Positions 41,688 to 49,838 of a DNA stretch of 53,927 nucleotides are shown here, piece by piece. The first letter of the stretch is position 1, and every line of letters begins with the position of its first letter. The stretch is from positions 28,849 to 82,775 of the forward strand of contig NZ_JADWYX010000039.1 in assembly GCF_016786355.1 (NCBI RefSeq), read 5' to 3'. The DNA is from Frankia sp. AgB1.9. GTDB lineage: Bacteria; Actinomycetota; Actinomycetes; Frankiales; Frankiaceae. The notes beneath the pieces are model-generated. The model saw only the letters and a list, made by a program, of their open reading frames with translations, was not told the origin of the DNA and searched no databases. The position numbers and the translations under genes are program-made.

Positions 41688-42554
41688 TTGGCGGGCATCG
41701 ACCTGCATACCCACTCGACCGCGTCCGACGGGCTGTTGGCGCCCGCGGGGCTCGTGGCCGCCGCGGCCGATGCCGGGGTCCGCGTTCTCGCGCTGACCGA
41801 CCACGACACCACCGCGGGGATCGCCGAGGCCGCGGCCGCGCTGCCGCCCGGGATGACCCTGGTGCCGGGCGCGGAGATCTCGTGCGAGGTGCGGGTCGAC
41901 GACGGCCGGGTGATCAGCCTGCATGTGCTCGCATACCTGTTCGACCCAGCGGAGCCGGAGTTCGTGGCGATGCGGCGGCGGGTGCGGGAGAGCCGGGATT
42001 CTCGGGCGCGCCGGATGGTGGAACTGATGGTCGCCGACGGGCTGCCGGTGAGCTGGGACCAGGTCCAGGCCCGGGCGCGGGGAACGGTCGGTCGGCCGCA
42101 CGTCGCCGGGGCGCTGCTCGACGCGGGGCTGATCTCAGACCTGGACGAGGCGTTCGGGCCGAAGTGGATCGGCAGCCGGGGCCCTTACCACGCGCGCAAG
42201 GAGCAGCCAGACGTCGCCGACGCGCTCCGGCTGATTCACGGCGCCGGTGGAGTGAGTATCTTCGCGCACCCCTACGCGGCTGCCCGGGGCCCGATCATCG
42301 GGCCGGACACGATCGAGTACATGGCGTCGCTGGGGCTCGGTGGCGTCGAGGTCGACCACCCGGACCATGAGCCGGCGGCGCAGGAGCGGCTTCGGGACCT
42401 GGCGGCCAGCCTCGGACTGCTGACGACCGGTTCGAGCGACTTCCACGGCACCCGCGAAGGCCCGGGCCGCGGCCTCGGCGCCCACAGCACCGAACCCGAC
42501 GTACTGGCCGAGATCGTCGGCCGCGCCTCCGGTGACACTCCGCGCTCGGCCTGA
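41688..42554 (+). CDS. PHP-domain phosphoesterase (RNase AM/YciV-like)
   Basis: A 288-residue PHP protein. GIDLHTHSTASDG is motif 1, LTDHDTTAG motif 2, VPGAEISCEV supplies the bridging Glu, IFAHPYA and SSDFHGTREG the later His/Asp ligands, so the trinuclear metal site is complete. The helical insert (RVRESRDSRARRMVELM) is as in nucleoside 3',5'-bisphosphatases and RNase AM. The start is TTG 41688 with GGGAGG nine bases ahead. It begins 31 bases after the TerD gene, so the two likely share a transcript. Confidence 0.92.
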   Translation: MAGIDLHTHSTASDGLLAPAGLVAAAADAGVRVLALTDHDTTAGIAEAAAALPPGMTLVPGAEISCEVRVDDGRVISLHVLAYLFDPAEPEFVAMRRRVRESRDSRARRMVELMVADGLPVSWDQVQARARGTVGRPHVAGALLDAGLISDLDEAFGPKWIGSRGPYHARKEQPDVADALRLIHGAGGVSIFAHPYAAARGPIIGPDTIEYMASLGLGGVEVDHPDHEPAAQERLRDLAASLGLLTTGSSDFHGTREGPGRGLGAHSTEPDVLAEIVGRASGDTPRSA

Positions 42555-42570
42555 CCGGCGGGGATTGGCG

Positions 42571-42628
42571 TGAGCCATACCTGGTGGCCGGCGGGGCGCC
42601 GGGACCTGCCACCGCCAGGTATGACTCG
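42571..42628. repeat. Imperfect hairpin between convergent genes (second repeat family)
   Basis: GAGCCATACCTGGTGGC pairs with GCCACCGCCAGGTATGACTC apart from a 3-base bulge and one mismatch. A related pair of arms is at 49940-49994. Between the PHP gene and the minus-strand acyl-CoA dehydrogenase it may act as a two-way terminator. Confidence 0.6.
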
Positions 42629-42681
42629 CGCGAGGTGCCCGCAGGGCGGGGAGGTGCCCGCCGGGCGTGCGGAGCGGCCCG

Positions 42682-43881
42682 CTACTGGGCCAGCTTGTAG
42701 TCGCGCAGGAGTGCCCGGCTGATGATGCGCTTCTGGACCTCGGAGGTGCCCTCGCCGATCAGCATGAAGGGCGCTTCCCGGAACAGCCGCTCGATCTCGT
42801 ACTCCTTCGAGTAGCCGTAGCCGCCGTGGATCCGGAAGGCCTCGGTGGTGACCTCGTAGCAGTACTCGCTGGCCAGGAACTTCGCCATGCCGGCCTCGAC
42901 GTCGTTGCGCTCGCCGCGGTCCTTCTTGCGGGCGGCGTTCACCATCATCAGGTGGCCGGCCTCGATCTTCGTCGCCATCTCGGCGAGCTTGAAGGCGATG
43001 GCCTGGTGGTCGGCGATCGGGTGGCCGAAGGTCTTGCGCTGCTGCGCGTAGGCGATGGCCAGCTCGAACGCGCGGATCATGATCCCGCAGGCCCGGGCGG
43101 CGACGTTGACGCGGCCGACCTCGACGCCGTCCATCATCTGGTAGAAGCCCTTGCCGGCCTTCTCCGGGCCGCCCAGGATCGACGTGGCCGCGACCCGGTG
43201 ACCGTCGAGGACCATCTCGGTGGTCTCGACGCCCTTGTAGCCCATCTTCTCGAGTTTGCCTGGAATGGTCAGGCCGCCCGTGGTGCCGAAACCGGGCTCC
43301 TTCTCCAGCAGGAATGTCGTCATGTTCCGGTAGACCGAGTCGGCGCCCTCGTCGGTCTTCACCAGGGTGGCGACGACGCTGGACTGAGCGCCGTTCGTCA
43401 GCCACATCTTCTGACCGTTGATGACGTAGTCGTCGCCGTCGCGGGCGGCCCGCGTCGTGATCGCGGAGACGTCCGAGCCGCAGCCGGGCTCGCTCATCGA
43501 GAAGGCGCCACGGACCTCGCCGGTAGCCATCTTCGGCAGCAGCCGGGCCTTCTGCTCGTCAGAGCCGTGCTGCAGCAGCAGGTAGGCGACGATGAAGTGC
43601 GTGTTGATGACGCCGGAGACGCTCATCCAGCCGCGGGCGATCTCCTCGACCACCAGCGCGTAGGTGAGCAGGGACTCACCGAGGCCGCCGAACTCCTCCG
43701 GGATCGTGATCCCGAAGAGGCCCATCTCCTTCATCTGCTCGACGATCTCGGCCGGGTACTCGTCCTTGTGCTCGAGTTCCGTGGCGTGCGGCAGAATCTC
43801 CTTGTCCACAAAGGTGCGGACCGCCGAGAGTATGTCGGCCTGAATCTCCGTGAGACCGTCGGTCTGCGCGATCCTGCCCAT
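42682..43881 (-). CDS. Acyl-CoA dehydrogenase
   Basis: FAD enzyme of 399 residues oxidising an acyl-CoA between C2 and C3. MSEPGCGSDVSAITTRA is the first ACAD signature, QKMWLTNGAQSS the FAD-contact strand, RKTFGHPIADHQAIAFKLAEM the second signature. The catalytic Glu region is IHGGYGYSKEYEIERLFREA, with Glu in YEIERL as in short-/branched-chain enzymes. ATG 43881 follows CCACAGGAA. It is 89 bases after the CoA-ester lyase, on the same strand, so the two are likely one operon. A branched-chain or ethylmalonyl-CoA-pathway substrate is possible, not proven. Confidence 0.95.
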   Translation of the reverse strand: MGRIAQTDGLTEIQADILSAVRTFVDKEILPHATELEHKDEYPAEIVEQMKEMGLFGITIPEEFGGLGESLLTYALVVEEIARGWMSVSGVINTHFIVAYLLLQHGSDEQKARLLPKMATGEVRGAFSMSEPGCGSDVSAITTRAARDGDDYVINGQKMWLTNGAQSSVVATLVKTDEGADSVYRNMTTFLLEKEPGFGTTGGLTIPGKLEKMGYKGVETTEMVLDGHRVAATSILGGPEKAGKGFYQMMDGVEVGRVNVAARACGIMIRAFELAIAYAQQRKTFGHPIADHQAIAFKLAEMATKIEAGHLMMVNAARKKDRGERNDVEAGMAKFLASEYCYEVTTEAFRIHGGYGYSKEYEIERLFREAPFMLIGEGTSEVQKRIISRALLRDYKLAQ

Positions 43882-43970
43882 TTCCTGTGGATCCTTTCCT
43901 GGTTCTGCGGCGAGAGGTCGGCTGTGGTCCGGGTGGCGCCCGCCTCGGTGGCGGACGGGCGCGTTACCGG

Positions 43971-44921
43971 CTACTGGGCCGGCGGCTCGAACTTCTTGGT
44001 GCGCTGCATGCCCGCGGCGCGGCCCTTGCCGGCGATGACCTGAGCCATCTTCGCGCTGGCCTCGTCGATCATCTCGTCGCCGAGCATGACGGCGCCGCGG
44101 TGGCCACCGGCCTCCGAGGTGTGCCACGCGTACGCGTCGAGGATCAGCTCGGCGTGGTCGTAGTCCTCCTGGCGGGGCCGGTAGACCTCGTTCGCCGCGT
44201 CGATCTGGCCCGGGTGCAGCACCCACTTGCCGTCGTACCCGAGCGCGGCGGACTTCTTCGCCACCGACCGGAACGCGTCGACGTCACGGATCTGGAGGAA
44301 CGGCCCGTCAATGGCCTGCACGCCGCGGGCGCGGGCCGCCTCGACAATCTTGAAGAGCGGGTAGTGGAACGGGTCGCCCGGATAGTCAGGGTTCAGCGCG
44401 CCCACGACGAGCGACGGCATGTTCATGGACGCCATGAAGTCGGCCGGCCCGAAGATGATGGTCTCGATGCGGTCGCTCGCGAATGCGATGTCCTTGACGT
44501 TGGACAGGCCGAGCGCGTTCTCGATCTGCGCCTCGATGCCGATGCGGCCGACCTCGAACCCCATCACCTGCTCGATCTGGGTGAGCAGCAGGTCCAGCCA
44601 CTGCACCTGAGCGGCGGTCTGCACCTTCGGCAGCATGATGCAGTCGAGGTTCTGCCCAGCGCCCTCGACGACGGTGATGACGTCGCGGTAGGTCCACTTC
44701 GTGGTCAGGTCATTGACCCGGACAACTCGGGTCTTGCCGGTCCAGTCGCCCTCGTTCAGCGCGGCTACGACATTGCCGCGGGCCGACTCCTTCGCGCCCG
44801 GAGCAACGGAGTCCTCCAGATCACAAAAGATCTGGTCCGCGGGCAGGCCCTGAGCCTTGCCGAGCATCTTGGTCGACGAGCCAGGAACCGCTAGGCAGGA
44901 GCGGCGGGGACGTAGCGACAT
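43971..44921 (-). CDS. CoA-ester lyase (HpcH/HpaI, CitE-like family)
   Basis: A 316-residue TIM-barrel lyase, probably splitting or forming malyl-CoA, citramalyl-CoA or a similar ester. RRSCLAVPGSSTKMLGKA opens the barrel with the conserved P-x-S; CDLEDSVAPGAKE and MLPKVQTAAQ hold acid and base residues; IEAQIENALGL is the metal-binding Glu segment and IFGPADFMASMN gives the Asp ligand. WVLHPGQIDAAN is typical of CitE/Mcl proteins. ATG 44921 is seven bases after TACTAT, so it is leaderless; the 20 codons before it are discarded. Confidence 0.93.
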   Translation of the reverse strand: MSLRPRRSCLAVPGSSTKMLGKAQGLPADQIFCDLEDSVAPGAKESARGNVVAALNEGDWTGKTRVVRVNDLTTKWTYRDVITVVEGAGQNLDCIMLPKVQTAAQVQWLDLLLTQIEQVMGFEVGRIGIEAQIENALGLSNVKDIAFASDRIETIIFGPADFMASMNMPSLVVGALNPDYPGDPFHYPLFKIVEAARARGVQAIDGPFLQIRDVDAFRSVAKKSAALGYDGKWVLHPGQIDAANEVYRPRQEDYDHAELILDAYAWHTSEAGGHRGAVMLGDEMIDEASAKMAQVIAGKGRAAGMQRTKKFEPPAQ

Positions 44922-44928
44922 GATCGAG

Positions 44929-44934
44929 ATAGTA
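44929..44934 (-). promoter_or_regulatory. -10 element of the CoA-ester lyase gene (leaderless)
   Basis: Minus-strand TACTAT, seven bases, then ATG 44921. It is the closest match to the TANNNT consensus in the window. Confidence 0.6.
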
Positions 44935-45044
44935 GCCGCAGCCCGGTGCCGGCGCCCGGGAACGAAGGCGTTGTGGATCATGTTCGAGTGTGGGTTGCCT
45001 CACCGCGTTATTCCGCCCACGAAGCAGCCGGTGCTTTCTGGTAA

Positions 45045-45066
45045 TTGGACTGGGCGGTCCGTCCAA
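45045..45066. promoter_or_regulatory. Inverted repeat in the divergent region, possible operator
   Basis: TTGGAC and GTCCAA are perfect complements ten bases apart (centre to centre 16). It lies ~110-120 bases upstream of the CoA-ester lyase and ~160 upstream of the MgtE-N gene. A dyad this short can arise by chance. Confidence 0.25.
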
Positions 45067-45225
45067 AGATGGCGACTACCGGCCGGTGGGCGCTTCGTCA
45101 GTCGTCCGACCCCGGTCCGGTCGGTCAGCCGGCGGGGGCAGGCGCCGGCGGGCCGCGCGATCGCTCCCGCCTTGGCGCCGTCAAATGGCAGCGCGGTAGC
45201 TTTGCGCTGTGAGCAGCGAGGCACC

Positions 45226-46671
45226 GTGACGGCGACCGGGGCACAGCGCACGCCGGCGCCGGTCCGGGTCTACTGCCGGCGGTTGCACGGGCTGCTGGTG
45301 CTCGACCCCAACGGCGACCAGGTCGGCCGCGTCCGTGATGTCGTCGTCACGCTACGCCCCGGTCACGCGGCGCCCCGGGTGCTCGGCCTGGCCGTGGACG
45401 TGCAGCATCGGCCGATCTTCGTGGCGATGGGCCGGGTGACGGGTGTCGAGTCCGGGGCCGTGATCCTGTCGTCGGCGCGGCTGAGCTGGCGGCGGTTCGC
45501 CCAGCGCGCCGGCGAGACCCTCGTCCTCGGCGAGCTGCTCGACCGCCGGGTCACCGAGGTCGCCAGCGGCAAGGAGGTCACGGTCGTCGACGCGGCGATC
45601 GCGCCGATCCGCAGCGGCGAGTGGATCCTCGACCAGGTGGCCGTCCGGGTCGGCCGCGGCCGCCGCGGCGACATGCGCACCATCGGCTGGGACGAGGTCA
45701 GCGGGTTCTCCCTGCCGGAGGACGGCCAGGGCGCGGCGAACCTGCTCGCCGCGTTCGAGAAGCTGCGCCCGGCCGATCTCGCGTCGATGCTGCACGACCT
45801 GTCCCAAAAACGGCGGGCGGAGGTCGCGGCGGCACTGGACGACGAGCGGCTCGCCGACGTCCTCGAGGAGCTGCCCGAGGACGAGCAGGTGGAACTGCTC
45901 GGCGGGCTGGCCGAGGACCGGGCCGCGGACGTGCTGGAGGCGATGGGCCCGGACGACGCCGCCGACCTGCTCGGCGAGCTGCCGGCCGAGGACGCCGAGC
46001 GGCTGCTGCGCCTGATGGACCCGGAGGAGGCAGGGCCCGTCCGCCAGCTCCTGCGTTACGCCGACGACACCGCCGGCGGCCTGATGACCAGCGAGCCGGT
46101 GATCCTGGCGCCGAACGCCACCGTCGCCGAGGCGCTCGCCCGGGTGCGCGCGCCGGAGCTCTCCCCGGCCCTGGCGGCCCAGGTCTACGTGGTCCGGCCG
46201 CCCTACGAGACGCCGACCGGCCGTTTCCTGGGGCTGGCGCACTTCCAGCGATTGCTGCGGGAGCCGCCGTCGACGCTGATCGGCGCAGTGATCGACACCG
46301 ACGTCCGGCCGCTGCGGCCGGACACCCACCTCGCCGACGTGACCCGCCACCTGGCGTCCTACAACCTGGTCGCGGCGCCGGTCCTCGACGACGCCGGCCG
46401 GCTGGTCGGCGTGGTCACCGTGGACGACGTCCTCGACCACCTTCTCCCGCCGGACTGGCGGGAGCGGCAGCTCGACGACGACGTCGAGCAACGCGCGGCC
46501 GAGGAGGCCCCGACCCTCGACGACGACTTCGACGACTTCGGCCGTGGCGACGACCCGGAGCGGGACAGGGCCCGGCTCGCGGGGGATCCGCGGTCGGCCG
46601 AGCCGGGCCCGGACGGGCCCGGCGTCGAGCGTGCGGATGTCGAACCGGAAGAGGGGAACCCGGGCCGCTAG
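45226..46671 (+). CDS. Soluble MgtE-N/CBS-domain protein without transporter domain
   Basis: A 481-residue protein with the cytoplasmic half of MgtE Mg2+ channels only. Residues 15-150 are two PRC-barrel-like repeats (LHGLLVLDPNGDQVGRVRDV and related); then the MgtE_N superhelix (FEKLRPADLASMLHDL, EELPEDEQVELLGGLAEDRA, ADLLGELPAEDAERLLRLM); then a CBS pair (DDTAGGLMTSEPVI to VGVVTVDDVLDHLLP). The C-terminus is acidic and no membrane segment exists. Such proteins (Rv1232c type) may sense Mg2+ or nucleotides and act as regulators. GTG 45226 follows GCGAGG; a TAGCTT box 23 bases upstream is a candidate -10. Confidence 0.9.
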   Translation: MTATGAQRTPAPVRVYCRRLHGLLVLDPNGDQVGRVRDVVVTLRPGHAAPRVLGLAVDVQHRPIFVAMGRVTGVESGAVILSSARLSWRRFAQRAGETLVLGELLDRRVTEVASGKEVTVVDAAIAPIRSGEWILDQVAVRVGRGRRGDMRTIGWDEVSGFSLPEDGQGAANLLAAFEKLRPADLASMLHDLSQKRRAEVAAALDDERLADVLEELPEDEQVELLGGLAEDRAADVLEAMGPDDAADLLGELPAEDAERLLRLMDPEEAGPVRQLLRYADDTAGGLMTSEPVILAPNATVAEALARVRAPELSPALAAQVYVVRPPYETPTGRFLGLAHFQRLLREPPSTLIGAVIDTDVRPLRPDTHLADVTRHLASYNLVAAPVLDDAGRLVGVVTVDDVLDHLLPPDWRERQLDDDVEQRAAEEAPTLDDDFDDFGRGDDPERDRARLAGDPRSAEPGPDGPGVERADVEPEEGNPGR

Positions 46672-46691
46672 CCGGCCCGGACCGTCCCGCG

Positions 46692-46729
46692 GCGCCGGCT
46701 TTCAGTCGACGTCGACTGTCCGCCGGCGC
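46692..46729. terminator. Bidirectional terminator-like palindrome
   Basis: GCGCCGG/CCGGCGC arms enclose a perfect 16-base palindrome CAGTCGACGTCGACTG (46703-46718), between the convergent MgtE-N and aroQ genes. Confidence 0.6.
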
Positions 46730-46735
46730 GGACCG

Positions 46736-47050
46736 TCAGGTCAGCGAGCCGCGGCAGAGTGTGAGGATCGCCAGCGCGATCTCGACACCGCGCGGGCCGA
46801 GCTCGTCCGCCCAGGCGGCGATGATCTCGTTTTCCCTGGAGTGCTGGACGCGCGGGCCACCGTCGGTGGTCCGGTGAGTCTGGATCTGCCGGGAGATGTC
46901 CCGGCGGACCGCGACGAGGCCACGCAGCTGGACGTCGATGTCGTCGATCAGGCGGCGGCCCTCGTCGATCGAGGCGATCGTCGGCGCGACCGGCGCCGGT
47001 GATCCGTCCGCGACGGCGTCGTTGAGGCCTGCGTCCATCGTGTTGCTCAC
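46736..47050 (-). CDS. aroQ: Chorismate mutase, AroQ type
   Basis: A 104-residue all-helical enzyme converting chorismate to prephenate toward Phe and Tyr. IDDIDVQLRGLVAVRRDISR has the first-helix Arg pattern, QIQTHRTTDGGPRVQHSRE the second and IIAAWADELGPRGVEIALAI the third; these match the short cytosolic AroQ of mycobacteria (Rv0948c). GTG 47050 follows GAAAGG, giving VSNTMDAGLND; ATG 47038 is an alternative. The same frame runs upstream to 47518 but lacks family content. A possible leader peptide and hairpins precede it (see 47096-47250). Confidence 0.9.
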   Translation of the reverse strand: MSNTMDAGLNDAVADGSPAPVAPTIASIDEGRRLIDDIDVQLRGLVAVRRDISRQIQTHRTTDGGPRVQHSRENEIIAAWADELGPRGVEIALAILTLCRGSLT

Positions 47051-47095
47051 GGGAGCACCTTTCGGGTGGGGGCTCGGCGCAGCCCAGGCACGATG

Positions 47096-47250
47096 AGGCC
47101 CGGGCGTTCCGGGCCTTCGGTCTGGGGCGTTGTGCCGCGAGGTCAGCGGCACATTGGGGACCGAGCCCGGCCCCCATAAAAGGAGTGCAGCGACATACGG
47201 AGCGGCGCGTGTACGACCACGGCTTCGCTGCGCTCCATGCGTCGGAGCAT
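47096..47250 (-). promoter_or_regulatory. Possible aroQ leader peptide and hairpins (attenuator-like)
   Basis: A 35-codon minus-strand ORF (47250-47143) ends shortly after adjacent Phe-Tyr codons TTT TAT, both AT-ending and so rare here. Its stop codon lies in the loop of a perfect 8-bp hairpin (TGTGCCGC/GCGGCACA, 47131-47153), and a second 8-bp hairpin follows (47096-47116) before the aroQ ribosome site. This is the layout of an amino-acid attenuator, but there is no T-tract and no good start signal. The rest of 47251-47487 shows nothing further. Confidence 0.3.
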
Positions 47251-47487
47251 GCCAGGCTGCGCCGGGATCGTCCAGTTGCGGTACGTGACTTCGAGCTGGC
47301 GAAGCGGGCGCCTGGCCGCCGGGCTGACCCGGTTCGTGCTGCGTGGCCGGCGGTCCGGTGACGCGGAACCAGCCGGTTGTGAGGTGAGACGAACCGGAAC
47401 TGTCGGTGGTGGGTGCGAGGATCTTCGTGTGCCTCGGCCGCGGCCGAGCGCCCCGCCCCACCCGCCCCTGAGCCGGAGGAGTCGACC

Positions 47488-48354
47488 ATGGCGCAGCTCG
47501 TACTCGACGAGATGCCACGCCGGTTGTTCACCTGTACCCCGACCCGGCTGGCCTCGTTCGAGGACTGCCCGCGTCGCTACCGGATGACCTACATCGACCG
47601 GCCGGCGCCGCCGAAGGGCCCGCCGTGGGCGCACACCTCGCTCGGGACCAGCGCGCACAACGCGCTGCGGCTCTGGTGGGACGAGCCAACGCAGCGCCGC
47701 ACGCCGGAGCGGGCCGCCGCGTTGGTGCGCTCCGGCTGGGTCGCGGAAGGCTGGCGGGACGGCGAGCAGTCCGCCGACGCCAGGGAGCGGGTCGCCGCGA
47801 TGTGCGAGCGCTACGCCGCCGGTCTCGACCCGACGGACGAGCCGCGGGCGGTCGAGCGCCAGGTGGCGACCCGCACCGACCTGCTGGCGCTGCACGGCCG
47901 GGTCGACCGGCTGGACGAGCGGGACGGCGAGCTGGTCGTCGTCGACTACAAGACCGGCCGGCGGGCGCCGCAGGACGGCGACGCCCGCACGTCGCCCGCG
48001 CTGGCGCTCTACGCGTTCGCGGCCGAGCGGATGCTGCGGCAGCGCTGCCGACGGGTCGAGCTGCACCATCTGCCGACCGGTCGGGTCGTCGAGGCCGAGC
48101 ACACCGACGAGAGCCTGGCCCGCCACCTGCGCCGGGCCGAGTCCATCGCGACCGACGCCGTCGCGGCGACCGAGCGGCTGGCCGCCGGGCAGCCGGCCGA
48201 CGTCGCGTTCCCGCCGCGCCCAGGTCCCCTCTGCTCCTGGTGCGACTACCGCCGCCACTGCCCCGAGGGACGGGCCGCCGGCCCCGAGCTGGCTCCCTGG
48301 GCCGGCGTCGAGTACCTGTCCGAGCAGGAGCCGGCGGCGAGCCAGGGGACATGA
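47488..48354 (+). CDS. RecB-like PD-(D/E)XK nuclease with Cys cluster
   Basis: A 288-residue nuclease of the RecB/Cas4 superfamily. TPTRLASFEDCPRRYRMTY is the N-terminal segment with the first Cys; SLGTSAHNAL is the catalytic His helix; LHGRVDRLDERDGELVVVDYKTGR contains the D and DxK pair; LALYAFAAERML is the QxxxY-like helix; and PLCSWCDYRRHCPEG supplies three further Cys. Four Cys in this arrangement commonly bind a 4Fe-4S cluster, as in Cas4 and AddB. No cas genes or CRISPR array are nearby, so a DNA-repair role is likelier. ATG 47488 has CGGAGGAG upstream. Confidence 0.93.
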   Translation: MAQLVLDEMPRRLFTCTPTRLASFEDCPRRYRMTYIDRPAPPKGPPWAHTSLGTSAHNALRLWWDEPTQRRTPERAAALVRSGWVAEGWRDGEQSADARERVAAMCERYAAGLDPTDEPRAVERQVATRTDLLALHGRVDRLDERDGELVVVDYKTGRRAPQDGDARTSPALALYAFAAERMLRQRCRRVELHHLPTGRVVEAEHTDESLARHLRRAESIATDAVAATERLAAGQPADVAFPPRPGPLCSWCDYRRHCPEGRAAGPELAPWAGVEYLSEQEPAASQGT

Positions 48355-48390
48355 CCACCAGGTCGGTGGGAAACGCTGCATGATGGGGCC

Positions 48391-49617
48391 GTGGCCTCGC
48401 AGATGCTGCCCTCGCTGACCGGCTCCAGGCCCGGGACCGGTCAGGTTCCCGGCCCCGCCCGGCTGTCGGCGAAGGCGTCGACGTTCACCGAGTCCGTCAT
48501 CCGGGACATGACCCGGCTGGCGGTCGCGCACGGCGCCGTCAACCTGGCCCAGGGCTTCCCGGACTTCTCCTGCCCGGCTGAGCTCAAGGACGCCGCCAAG
48601 GCGGCGATCGACGCCGACGTCAACCAGTACGCGATCACCTGGGGCGCGCCCGCGTTCCGCACGGCCATCGCGGCGAAGGTGGCCGGCGCCTACCCGGGCT
48701 GGACGGTCGACCCGGACACCGAGATCTGCGTGACCTGCGGAGCCACCGAGGCCATGATCGCGACCATGCTCGGCCTGGTCGACCCGGGCGAGGAGGTGAT
48801 CTTCTTCGAGCCGTTCTACGAGAACTACGGCCCGGACGCGATCCTCTCCGGCGCGACGCCCCGGCTGGTGAAGCTGCGCGCCCCCGACTGGAGCTTCGAC
48901 GAGGCCGAGCTGCGCGCCGCCTTCACCGACCGGACCCGCGCGATCGTCATCAACACCCCGCACAACCCGACCGGCAAGATGTTCGGCCGCGCCGAGCTCG
49001 ACCTCATCGCGGAGCTCTGCCAGCGATACGACGCCCTGGTCGTCACCGACGAGATCTACGAGCACATCCAGTACCTCGGCCCCGGCGGCCACATCCCGCC
49101 GGCCACGGTCCCCGGCCTGGAAGATCGCACGGTCACCGTCAACGCGCTGTCGAAGACCTACGCCGTCACAGGCTGGCGGGTCGGCTGGACGATCGCCCCG
49201 GCGGCGCTGACGGAGGGCATCCGCAAGACCCACGACTTCCTGACCGTCGGCGCCGCGGCCCCGCTGCAGGCCGCCGGCATCGCCGCGATGGGCCTGCCCG
49301 CCGGGTACTACGCCGATCTTGCCGCGTCCTATCAGGCCCGCCGGGATCTGCTCTGTGCCGCGCTGGCCGAGGTCGGCTTCGGGGTCAGCCGGCCCGACGG
49401 CGCCTACTACGTCATGTGCGACACCCGGGCGCTCGACCCGGCCGGCGACGACGTCGCCTTCGCTCGCCACCTGGTCGCCGACATCGGCGTCGCGTGCGTC
49501 CCTGGCTCGTCGTTCTTCGCCGACCCGGCCGACGGCCGGCACATCATCCGCTTCGCCTTCCCCAAGCGCGAGGCGACCCTGCTCGAGGCCGCCGCCCGCC
49601 TGCGCACGCTGTCCTGA
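48391..49617 (+). CDS. PLP-dependent aminotransferase (kynurenine/methionine type)
   Basis: A fold-type I aminotransferase of 408 residues. NLAQGFPDFSCP, NQYAITWGAPAFR, NTPHNPTGKMF and VTDEIYEHIQY are the class I/II signatures and the PLP-lysine segment is VNALSKTYAVTGWRVGW. QGFPDF and the sequence around it resemble kynurenine-oxoglutarate and methionine aminotransferases (YbdL-like) more than DapC, with which it shares the fold. GTG 48391 lies six bases after CATGAT, a weaker -10, so it might be leaderless as well. It begins 36 bases after the nuclease gene. Amino donor cannot be told. Confidence 0.93.
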   Translation: MASQMLPSLTGSRPGTGQVPGPARLSAKASTFTESVIRDMTRLAVAHGAVNLAQGFPDFSCPAELKDAAKAAIDADVNQYAITWGAPAFRTAIAAKVAGAYPGWTVDPDTEICVTCGATEAMIATMLGLVDPGEEVIFFEPFYENYGPDAILSGATPRLVKLRAPDWSFDEAELRAAFTDRTRAIVINTPHNPTGKMFGRAELDLIAELCQRYDALVVTDEIYEHIQYLGPGGHIPPATVPGLEDRTVTVNALSKTYAVTGWRVGWTIAPAALTEGIRKTHDFLTVGAAAPLQAAGIAAMGLPAGYYADLAASYQARRDLLCAALAEVGFGVSRPDGAYYVMCDTRALDPAGDDVAFARHLVADIGVACVPGSSFFADPADGRHIIRFAFPKREATLLEAAARLRTLS

Positions 49618-49635
49618 CCTGGTTCGGCCTGGTCT

Positions 49636-49752
49636 GGCCTAGGCACCTGGCCCGGCCTCGGCCCTAGCCCGGCCTTGGCCCTGGCCCGGCCTTGGCCCTG
49701 GCCCGGCCTTGGCCCTGGCCCGGCCTTGGCCTTGGCCCTGGCCCGGCCTCGG
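49636..49752. repeat. Short tandem repeat (GGCCCTGGCCCGGCCTT-like)
   Basis: About six near-identical 17-18-base units follow the aminotransferase gene. They are not part of a plausible protein in any frame. Confidence 0.7.
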
Positions 49753-49763
49753 CACCTCGGACA

Positions 49764-49838
49764 TGATCGCCGTTTTGGCCCTCGGGTGGTCGTAAGAAGG
49801 CCCGATTCACGACCACGGGAGGGCCAAAACGGCGATCA
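49764..49838. repeat. Dispersed palindromic repeat, copy 3
   Basis: TGATCGCCGTTTTGGCCCTC pairs with GAGGGCCAAAACGGCGATCA perfectly over 20 bases, giving the best-preserved copy (see 18871-18948 and 39659-39734). The inner part is also partly paired (GGTGGTCGT with ACGACCAC). Confidence 0.88.

Noticed and set aside
42400..42450. tRNA-like GGTTCGAGC sequence
   Set aside because: It is inside the PHP coding sequence and has no acceptor or anticodon stems around it.
45197..45202. TAGCTT as a leaderless -10 for the MgtE-N gene
   Set aside because: The GTG six bases after it is out of frame; the in-frame GTG 45226 is 23 bases away, so a short leader is more likely.
47488..48354. Cas4 of a CRISPR system
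   Set aside because: The nuclease is Cas4/RecB-like, but there is no cas1/cas2 gene or repeat-spacer array in the window; it is best read as a stand-alone RecB-family nuclease.
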